Of a stretch of DNA of 64,000 nt, positions 48,801 through 57,625 are shown piece by piece. How positions within the stretch are numbered: the stretch's first letter is position 1; every line of letters begins with the position of its first letter. The stretch is from contig JAIVFJ010000137.1 of the NCBI GenBank assembly GCA_025765615.1, positions 116,105 through 180,104 of the forward strand, given 5' to 3'. The position numbers and the translations under genes were made by a program. Source of the DNA: Zopfochytrium polystomum (taxonomy: Eukaryota; Chytridiomycota; Chytridiomycetes; Chytridiales; Chytridiaceae). Below the pieces are notes generated by a model, which was given only the letters and a program-made list of their open reading frames with translations, had not been told where the DNA came from and did not search any database.

Positions 48801-49693
48801 GTCTCTCGGTGGAAGCGACCTGTCAAAAACTGAGAAGTTGGCGGCTCTCATGCAGGGAATGATGGCCTTAGCGGTGAAAGTCAACAGAATGGAAGCCAAT
48901 TTGAAACGGCGAGATGGTAAGGAATACTGTAACGATTGGAATAGGCGAAATTGAATCCGCAATTAGGAAGCAGTGGCGGTACATACGAAGCGACCCAGCT
49001 GAAAAAGTCCTTGAAGAAGAGTATGGAGAGAATGAAGGCATTGGTCGCCACATACAACGAGATTCAGCATTCATCGGAAAGCTCTTTCTCTTTAAAGGCA
49101 TCGTTGAGCGAAGAAGCCTCTGACAACGACAGTTCTGACGAAGGTTCAGACGAAGAAGATGCTGAGAAAATTTTCCGGCTGGATTCCCTTGATTCCACTG
49201 CTCACAGCGCTGTGGCCTCGGACACAGTGGCGCCACAGTTGCTAGCGCGAGATGTATTTGCCAAGGTCAAAGCTTCTCCACCGAAGGACGATAGTCATGA
49301 TGTATTTTGGCGACGAATTGAAGACCTATATCACGGAAAGGCAGACCTGGAGAGGTGCCTTGTTTACTTCGACTGGAGGGTAAATAGCTACTGGCCTGCA
49401 ATCGCTCAAACCCTGGAATCCACTGGCAAAATGGAGCCAGAGTGGAGAGAATCAGCATCTCGCCTTTTTCTTCATTTAACACATCGAGATGAAAGCCTGA
49501 GGAGCCAAGCTGAAAGCGAATTACGCCTTTTTGCACAACAACCTGAATTGGTCAGTCTAATTGATGAAGTGAAAATGGGTTTTGCAAATGGGATTCATGG
49601 GGGAATAAATTTGAAATAGGCGTATAATACAACGAGAACTGCATGGGCTTTTTGCATTATCAGCTCGTAATATGACCTTAAGTTTTGCTATAG
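45832..49693 (+). repeat. Left arm of the palindrome
   Basis: Contains a 5' leader with A22 and (CAGA)n, the plus-strand transposase gene (46573-49619), and the inner end 'aagttttgctata'. It differs from the right arm at roughly 20 readable bases. Changes inside the gene are mostly CpG transitions; two transversions (45889, ~45949) lie in the leader. Confidence 0.9.
46573..49619 (+). CDS. KDZ-family transposase, left copy
   Basis: Multi-exon gene. Exon 1 is 46573-47449 (donor GTAATT; acceptor CTTTAG, exon 2 from 47497). Later donors include GTGAGA at 48668 and GTAAGG at ~48917, and the last exon starts ~48967. Exon 1 has the CxC-type zinc-binding cluster (GDCIERGRASCSTCRMSGMN, EEHIRVH) and KFLACCGHDSRHMAFES. 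The KDZ catalytic core follows: FNVDIHP (first Asp region), DVNGIFGTSCAHGVV, DRGEGFKYMDSAVKHL, LILCYDIVCRYL, and GTKDGEWSERNWSDLGPSIG with the conserved Glu. The C-terminus is coiled and acidic. There are no stops or frame breaks, so it is probably active. The usual transposase start could lie further upstream; 46573 follows 'aagttggatc' and may not be the real first codon. Confidence 0.75.
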
Positions 49694-51905
49694 GGTTAGT
49701 TGAACGTTACTGCAGAAAGCATTTACCCAGCTTGTTTGTCTGAACTCCAATTTCAGGAGACCAAACCGTCATGCTAGTCTCAACAGACAACTCAACTGGG
49801 GAGGGGGGTGAAGTAAATAGAAGCCTTCCTCAAAGGACTTACACAAAGCTTTTTGCAAATCTCCAAGAATCGCCAAGAGTCTATTTACTTCTTCTTGCCA
49901 TTTGTCTGACCCATACTCGAAGTTCTGCTTTAAATTTAGAACTAGTAAAAACATAGTTTTGCGTCCTACCATTGGTTCCACTTCGGCAGCTCGCCGGTTA
50001 TATTCGATCTTATCCTCTTCGGGCAAAGATGACCATCTATTGAGGCTTGATAGCACTTCTAGAACGGGTGCACCGTAAAGATCACGTCCAACGCCCGCAG
50101 GCTTTCAATAGAAAACAATGAAATGAGGGACTTTTCTGACGGTTATGAAGGCGGCATTCTCACATTTGGCTTGCTTTCCAATCTCCTTCATGTACAAGTG
50201 ATAACCGGTTGGTTTTTGGAATGGTTTAATGCTGAACTGCTCTTTCGTCAGGAGCAGAATTTGACGGAGATGCTGAGTTGATTTCCGAAAAACGGCGCTG
50301 AGAGTTTTCGACGTCATGTGATTGGTCTGATGGCGAGGATTTGCTGGGCAGAGTGGATGTAGAAGGAGCGTGAGATAGTTGCACAGGAGGTGCGCTTTGC
50401 TTGCAGTGTCCCGCTTCAACAGAATCATCTCCTGAGTCTGATGTTTCTTGGGGACTCGTAAGTGGACCATCTGTTTGCCCTATTTTTGCTTTTTCAACTT
50501 TGATCGTCTGGCAACCCTGAACTTAATCGTACTTACTTGTCTCCGTCTCTCCACTGAGTTGTTCGGGATTATCACTTTTCTTGCTTAACCTGGATTTGAG
50601 ATTGGACAGCGATTTCTTCAAGAAATGTGAGAATATGAACAATCAGCTGAAGTTCTGAATCTGTTTCACTTCACCAAGATCTGCTCCTTTGTGGATCCAA
50701 TCTGCTCGAAAAGATGTGGCTTTTTAAGAAGAAGTTGCTGTGGGGTGAGAGACGGATCGATCCGGAACTCATTCTTGAGTTGATCAAGGAGGTGTTTATC
50801 CTTCACGACACGAGGACGGGCTATTTTGTCAGTCATCGTGACACTAGCGCTTCTAAGATTAAGGTGTTCCACAAGATGTGGGGATGGTGAAAGTCGAATG
50901 TGATGGGAGCAGCGTCGTGACAAGTGTTCAACCACGGACAAGGACTAATTACTGAATTTCCAAATCCATCTTTGTTAAATGTCACCATGAATGAGCTTTG
51001 CGCCTCAACTGTAAAAACTCCGCAGCTCCATGTGTCAAGTCGCACAGTGGCTAACACAGTCAAGGAGGCGTGCACAGTGATGGCGATGTGACGAAATCAC
51101 TTGGAACGGCGATATTGTCAGTAAGAGCGACAAAGTGGCTCGTGAGAAGGGAAAGGACCGACAATACGCCAGCCCATTCCCGAGGTGCACTATGAAGCGT
51201 GTGATTTTGAGGCGGTCATAAGCAGTGCGGGCGCATCCTTAGGACAGCGCCCTGAATTAAGGCTTTGTTTCACGCTTTTCTTGGCCTAAGCAGAATACCT
51301 GCACTTCGCAGCGAGACATCCTGACGAGCAAGAGCGTCAAGTGAAATGACAAAAAGACCAGCAAGTCTGCTAGTGTGCTCAAACATTCTTTGCAATCAAT
51401 GTAAGGAAGGCATTTCACACATGTAACCCGCTGCGTTCTCACGTAAAAGCAATCTTGGCTTTGATGCATGGAAGGGCCGAATTTTTGAATGTTGGAGGAA
51501 AGGGGGCGAGACAGAGAAGCTCCTTCACCCCAAAAGTGCATTTTCTTTGTGGGAATTGCTCGTTTTCTCGGATGTGCTTCTTCACAAATGTTCGGCCATG
51601 ACAGATAACCCTGTTGGCGCCAACGCTGAAGCGGACGAGTACAATTTCATTCACGCACAGTGACCTTTGGCGACCTCCTTGGCCACACGCATAGCGCAAA
51701 CAGCCTCACCACAGTCCGTTCGCCCTTGTTGCTTGTGGCCCGTGGATAAAGACGAATGGCCAGTGGGCTGAAAAAATTCCGGGCACCAGAATGTTGCCAA
51801 ACAACGCGCTCTTCCAGCATGGAACTTTTGTGAGAATCGGTCTGCCAACAGTCTCTGACGCATGTAAAGCTTCATTCTTTATCGGTACGCTTCGTCCTTC
51901 ATCAT
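49694..51905. other. Spacer of the palindrome
   Basis: 2.2 kb present once. The left half contains the HMG-box-like gene (minus). The right half (50900-51905) has only broken frames on the minus strand; one reads VRFSVGANRVICHGRTFVKK with several Cys and Arg and may be a decayed exon. No GA microsatellite lies inside the spacer, which argues against two independent insertions into separate GA tracts. Confidence 0.6.
49769..50836 (-). CDS. HMG-box-like protein carried in the spacer
   Basis: ATG at 50836-50834 starts MTDKIARPRVVKDKHLLDQL. A first exon runs to ~50673 (donor GTGAAG). A middle exon encodes KSLSNLKSRLSKKSDNPEQL with donor GTAAGT near 50535. A Ser-rich part around 50250-50480 is followed by KPFQKPTGYHLYMKEIGKQ and, ~50 residues on, SLNRWSSLPEEDKIEYNRRA. 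These fit the first and third helices of an HMG box (KPxxYxLYxKE...WxxLxxEEKxxYxxxA), with an insertion or intron between. At least one frame change or unrecognised intron lies near 50240. HMG boxes bend DNA; a role in transposition is inference. The exact exon structure is uncertain. Confidence 0.5.
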
Positions 51906-54900
51906 ATATAGCAAAACTTAAGGTCATATTACGAGCTGATAAAGCAAAAAGCCCATGCAGTTCTCGTTGTATTATACGCCTATTTCAAATTTATTCCCCC
52001 ATGAATCCCATTTGCAAAACCCATTTTCACTTCATCAATTAGACTGACCAATTCAGGTTGTTGTGCAAAAAGGCGTAATTCGCTTTCGGCTTGGCTCCTC
52101 AGGCTTTCATCTCGATGTGTTAAATGAAGAAAAAGGCGAGATGCTGATTCTCTCCACTCTGGCTCCATTTCGCCAGTGGATTCCAGGGTTTGAGCGATTG
52201 CAGGCCAGTAGCTATTTACCCTCCAGTCGAAGTAAACAAGGCACCTCTCCAGGTCTGCCTTTCCGTGATATAGGTCTTCAATTCGTCGCCAAAATACATC
52301 ATGACTATCGTCCTTCGGTGGAGAAGCTTTGACCTTGGCAAATACATCTCGCGCTAGCAACTGTGGCGCCACCGTGTCCGAGGCCACAGCGCTGTGAGCA
52401 GTGGAATCAAGGGAATCCAGCTGGAAAATTTTCTCAGCATCTTCTTCGTCTGAACCTTCGTCAGAACTGTCGTTGTCAGAGGCTTCTTCGCTCAACGATG
52501 CCTTTAAAGAGAAAGAGCTTTCTGATGAATGCTGAATCTCGTTGTATGTGGCGACCAATGCCTTCATTCTCTCCATACTCTTCTTCAAGGACTTTTTCAG
52601 CTGGGTCGCTTCGTATGTACCGCCACTGCTTCCTAATTGCGGATTCAATTTCGCCTATTCCAATCGTTACAGTATTCCTTACCATCTCGCCGTTTCAAAT
52701 TGGCTTCCATTCTGTTGACTTTCACCGCTAAGGCCATCATTCCCTGCATGAGAGCCGCCAACTTCTCAGTTTTTGACAGGTCGCTTCCACCGAGAGACGA
52801 AGCGTTCTGTTGCTTCATTCTCTCTACCCTGTTTGCCTGAATGGAAGAATAATAACTTGGCCCACGCCACGGAAGAACGATGCCTGATTCACACGTGCTG
52901 TTAAAATAATGATTGGGAATTGGAGGTCTCACCATCTAGAGCCTTTTGAATAAGCTTTGATGTGTTACGAACAAACATTGAAATGTGCTTCAATGATTGA
53001 TGGTCTAGGACATCAGTGATAACAAGCTGTCGGTATCCCAACGTTGCACGTTGGGTCGTTCCGATGGAAGGCCCTAAGTCACTCCAATTCCGTTCTGACC
53101 ATTCGCCATCTTTTGTCCCAACGCCAAGTAAACAAAATGGCGCAAATCCATTTTGACAGGGCGCGTCATGACAATATGCGTGCATACACGGCAGCATACA
53201 GATAAGCGGTTTGGGTAGACTGTGCTTCTAAATTCAAGTTGAGAAATGTTTAAGTTTAATGAATGGGACATCATACCAAACAGTGCTGCAGGTAGCGGCA
53301 AACAATGTCGTAACAAAGTATTAGTTTTGATTCGGGAATTCCGTACGCTGTAACAAGGTGTTTCACAGCTGAGTCCATATACTTGAACCCCTCTCCCCTG
53401 TCAATGTCTAATTTCGAAGGTTTGGAAAATGCATCTGCAAATGCAAACTTTGACATACCAAGAACTGCAGTTACTACCCCATGTGCACATGAAGTTCCGA
53501 AAATTCCATTCACGTCGTTTTTTTTGTCATATCCGATTCGGTGGTCTGCAGCGAAAAACGTTGCTTTGCATTCACTGTCCGCCTTCGATGCGTTGGGAAT
53601 GCTTGAAATAAGAGGTTGAAAATACTCCACGCAGTGCGGGTACTTTACTGCAGCTCCTCCTCCCCCTTTGGTGTACCTTAAATGGCTTGCAGAGAAATAG
53701 CCGTCACCTGCCTTCCTATACAATTTAATAGGAGCCAGTTTCATCTTCATCGTACCAGGAAGATGGGATGAATGTCAACATTGAAAATCTGGCCGAGCAG
53801 CGAGTCTTTTGGTGAGCCAAGCCTGTCATCTGGCTTGTGGACAGCAACACAAGGGCACTCATGCCGTCCATGACCGAAACTGTCCACGATACTTTGGGAG
53901 AGCCGGCCGTGTTTCGCAAGATGTAATATGACTGAAAAGTTTTTCAACGCTGCTAAAAATTGGCGATACACTGACGGACGAGATACTGGAAACATTTCGT
54001 CGTCACATTGCCAAATTAAGGCGGTTGCAACGGATTGCGCGCTTGCACCCAGTAGAGTTAAATGTTTCGCGATACGAAGAAGCTTGAAGCTGAAAGCAGA
54101 GGCTAAAGAGTTGTAAGTTTGGGGCAGTTAATGAGGATTGGAAAATTACCTGGCTGGCGAATTGTTGAAGGCATGAAACCCAGTTTAGTTAGAATGTGGG
54201 TCGGACCATGCGTACACGAGGGTACTAGCACAGTCTCCTTAGTTTGAATTCCGTAAAGAGTTGATTCAAAAGCCATGTGCCGGCTGTCGTGACCACAACA
54301 AGCAAGAAATTTGTTTGGTCTGTCCTTGGTCGAAATCATATGGCAAACCATCGAGCTTTGGTGAACGCGAATGTGTTCTTCGCAAAGCCATCCATTCATG
54401 CCACTCATTCGGCAAGTGCTGCAGCTTGCTCTTCCACGTTCAATGCAGTCGCCAAATCCACAAACAGCCTCCGCTGATTCAATCGATGGATACTGCCACA
54501 GCACGTAGTTTTTCAAAATGCCCATTGACGCCTCCTCAAAATCCTTTTGCTCACGTTGCTGCCTTTTGAGATATGTCTCACGATGAGTTGAGGGAGGAGC
54601 GTCGACTGGTTGTGAGTTTGAGAGAGGTGCAAAACCGAATTGCTCATCAAAAACGTCTGAGTTCACAAGAAAGTAAGAACACGAAAGTAAGAACACGAAA
54701 GTGATTACAGAACCAGGATTACATGGGTCTCGTTGCCAGCCTGCCTCTGCTCTAGACAATTGTTCCTGCTGGGCAGCTTCAGCTCTTCGAAGAGCAGCTT
54801 GTCGTTTTCTGCCTCGTTCGGCTGCATCACTAATCTGGTCATCGGTTGGCCTAGTCCTCCGAAGGTGTTCTTGACGAAGCCCTTTCAAAAACATCTCATG

Positions 54901-55762
54901 ATCCAGTCGAGATTGCCCCACAAGAATCGGCCTGAGTGGATTGAGCCAGACGCCATCGTCATACTCTGGGATGAAACTGACTTCCTGGAAAGTCCCAGTC
55001 GACGTTCGCTTTTTCCTAAGATCCAACTTAGTTGATGATCTTCCCAGTCACGATTGGAGGACGAACTTGGATGATTGTTGGTTCATGGCTATTTATTGCA
55101 GGTTCAAAGTTTGCCTGCCTTGTACCCCCAGCACACCGCTTTTGATCTTTACTGTAAGGGGCAAACAATGATGGCGATCTCCACTGAGGAATATCATGGT
55201 TGGAACAGATCATTAAGAAAGAGAACGCCAGATCCGGCGTGGGGAACGGAGGCGGCGTTCTTGCAACACAGGCAAGCCCATAGTGGCAAATGCGATCGGG
55301 ACAGCCCATATGCGGTGAAGACGAGACAGGTCTCTCCACAGCGATGGTGAAAGTACTGAAGGGAATCGGTGATGAGCAACCCTTGAGTTGTTGTTGTAGG
55401 GGAGGGAAGGGCAAGAAAGAAGGGGCGAGGAACTGAGAGGAGAAAGCTGCGGCGAGATCAGCTTGACCTGGCCTCCAGATTGCCTTCGTCCCAATAGATC
55501 AGTTTCTGACTGTCTGTGCTTGTTTGGTCTGACTATCTCCTATCAGCCTGTCTGTCTGTCTGTCTGTCTGTCTGCTTGCCGGTGTGCCTGTTCACGTCAT
55601 GTTTTTTTTTTTTTTTTTTTTTGGTTTTTGTTCAGTTTGGCCGAAGGGGCACCGGGAGACAGGGCGTGCAAAACCGCGCCCTGCACTGCAGGCAAACCGA
55701 CTCGTCTGTTGAGAGGGTCGTGCAGGATCACAGTTCCATCGCTTGTGTGGGTGGGTGAACGA

Positions 55763-55766
<4 letters not shown>
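51906..55766 (-). repeat. Right arm of the palindrome
   Basis: Inverted copy of 45832-49693 and equally intact. Outer terminus is CGAGGTG followed by (GA)n; inner terminus is 'tatagcaaaacttaagg'. Confidence 0.9.
51980..55026 (-). CDS. KDZ-family transposase, right copy
   Basis: Same exon structure and domains as the left copy, on the minus strand. Amino-acid differences include Arg to Trp near residue 27 (DDGVWLNP), Thr to Met in QSSMVCHM, Ala to Thr in SCTHGP, Trp to Arg, Ser to Gly and Leu to Pro in the 53830-53930 stretch, and Arg to Gln in KIFQLDS. None touches the zinc-cluster cysteines or the catalytic motifs. Both copies therefore look coding-competent. Confidence 0.75.
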
Positions 55767-55817
<51 letters not shown>

Positions 55818-55822
55818 AGAGA
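55767..55822. repeat. (GA)n tract, right flank of the palindromic element
   Basis: About 25 GA units, beginning immediately after CGAGGTG. It lies ~170 bp upstream of the secreted-protein gene. Confidence 0.9.
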
Positions 55823-55993
55823 GCGACATGGCGAGAGACAGAACAAGACACAACCCAAACACAAACAAAGGCTGAGCAAGCGTCACAAGAAACAGCTATA
55901 AAGAGCAAAGGCCAGTTGAAGAAAGAAAGAGCACCCGAAAATCCAACTTCACCCATCCCACATAAACACTGCAACTGTCCCACGCCCAAAACG

Positions 55994-56697
55994 ATGCGGC
56001 CGCTCTCACTCGCTCTCTTCGTGGCCGTGCTCGCCACCGCAGCAACCTCCTTTGCGGCCCCAATTGCCGCCCATGGATCGGAAAACGCGCCCCACCTCCC
56101 ATGCCTCTCTCGGCAGCAGTAGCAACGAAGCGGTGGTTGGCCTAACACGACGTACGTAAAGTGACAAGCTTACACAATCCGTTTGCTCTTTGCCACATAC
56201 TTCAATTCCCAACGTCCTGATGACAACACGCCAATCCTTCGACTTGCCGAAACCCAATCACAGGTGGAAGAGGTAGCCGAGGCGGCGGTGGCGGCGGCGG
56301 CGGTGGCTTCTCCCGAGTCGAGCACGCAGCGAACATCGCCGACATAGCCATTCGCGGGGTGGGGCTCGCTCATGACATGGGGCTCATTCGTGGTCGGCAG
56401 AGTGAGTGTTTTTTGCCCGTATCCATCTTTCGTGACGAATCCTCCCCCACCCCCCGGTTTCCCTCCAAAATCCCCTCCCTCTTCTCAACTAAAATTTCTT
56501 TACTTCCAGACTACCTCGTAGACTCGGACCAAGCGTTCGACGAGCAAGAGGTACTTGACGAAGAAGAGACCATCGACGAGGAAGAGTCTCTTGACGAAGA
56601 ACGAGCCATCGGCGAGGAAGAGGTCCTCGACGAGGAGGAGGCAGTCGACGAGGAGGAGATTTATGAAGATGATGAAGCAGCTGAGGAAGACGAATGA
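55994..56697 (+). CDS. Small secreted or lumenal protein with Gly-rich hinge and acidic repeat tail
   Basis: The start gives a clear signal peptide, MRPLSLALFVAVLATAATSF, with AxA cleavage region (FAAPIAA). After NAPH the frame meets a TAG; dropping one C in CCCC (~56086-56089) gives an uninterrupted SLGSSSNEAVVGLTRR that reaches an excellent donor (GTACGTAAAG, ~56152). Exon 2 starts near 56266 and reads a Gly9 hinge, then FSRVEHAANIADIAIRGVGL. Donor GTGAGT follows at ~56401. Exon 3 (~56511-56697) reads LVDSDQAFDEQEVLDEEETI and continues with LDEEE/IDEEE-type repeats, ending AAEEDE. No family is recognised. The phases agree only with the one-base correction. Confidence 0.5.
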
Positions 56698-57625
56698 GGG
56701 CTTCCTGGCTTATCGTCCGTCACTTTCAAAAAAGTAGTCTGTTTCTCGTTTTCCCGTTTTCTTAAGCTGCACGTTCCTTCACATTTCCTTACCTTAAATC
56801 AAGAAAGTCCGCATTTTATATGAATGTTCTTAATTTGCACAACTCTGTCAGAAACTGTCACCGCACGAAGCCTTGACGGTTATTTCCTCTTGCCACTGCC
56901 TCCGCTCAAGGCGGCTCCGCCGAACCTGCTGCCTGCTTCAAAGGTGCTGGCTCCATCTTGGGTGCTACTGTCTGGTTGGCGCCGCCGCTGCCATCATATG
57001 CGTCCCTGGCTTCTGGGCCCGTCCCGGCTTCGAATTACTCCCCTGCGGCTTCGCACCACAACTACTTCCGGCACTTGTTGCGAGGGGAGGCGGCTGTTGT
57101 ACCCCACCACCGGCATCACCGCTCCGTGATCGTGGAAGAACCTTCGATCCGTTGTCGCTTACAGAAGCGGCAGGTCGGGTTGGCCCAGCAGCGCCACCAC
57201 TTCGAGTTGCCTGTTCGCCAGCCTAAGCCTCACGGTGCGGATGAACTGCCGCCACTGCCTCCCCTTTGTCCCTCCGCTGCACTGCGCCGAAACCATACTG
57301 ATGACGCCATTACCGGTTTTCTTCACCTTTCCGCGACCTTAGTTGCACCAGCCTTTTACCACTCTTTTGACAATTTTACTCATGCTAATATATTGTTGAA
57401 CAATGGGGAGTACACCTGTACTTGAACGTGCGTCTAAGTAGCTTCCCCATCCTGTTACATAAATACTACTACCTTTTTAGAAACTAAGAGGATTTCATAA
57501 GGCCTTTTGACAGCAATATATTACTATATTGAGCCTGAAAGAATAAACCCCTGCTTCACTTCTATTTGGGCAATGTAAACACAATCCAGCATAGCTTACA
57601 GAAAAATCCCAACTCTACAAATCTC
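56698..57625. other. Spacer with possible unresolved exon remnants
   Basis: CpG-rich coding-like sequence at 56860-57330 has no frame that stays open with a recognisable domain. On the minus strand one frame reads GAKPQGSNSKPGR-like text similar in style to the Gly/Ala/Lys-rich protein next door, so it may be a decayed duplicate of its 3' end. 57430-57600 is AT-rich 3' flank. Confidence 0.3.

Larger units (their letters stand above)
45832..55766. mobile_element. 9.9-kb palindromic KDZ transposon
   Basis: Arms 45832-49693 and 51906-55766 are inverted repeats with a constant coordinate sum (101599; 101598 outside one A22/T21 difference), so they are collinear over 3.86 kb without other visible indels. 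Each arm holds a complete KDZ (Kyakuja-Dileera-Zisupton) transposase gene pointing inward. The 2.2-kb spacer carries an HMG-box-like gene. The outer ends CACCTCG/CGAGGTG abut (GA)n on both sides in the same strand sense, so the whole palindrome behaves as one insertion into a microsatellite. Alternatively, two copies inserted head-to-head, or one copy was duplicated by inverted replication. Confidence 0.85.
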
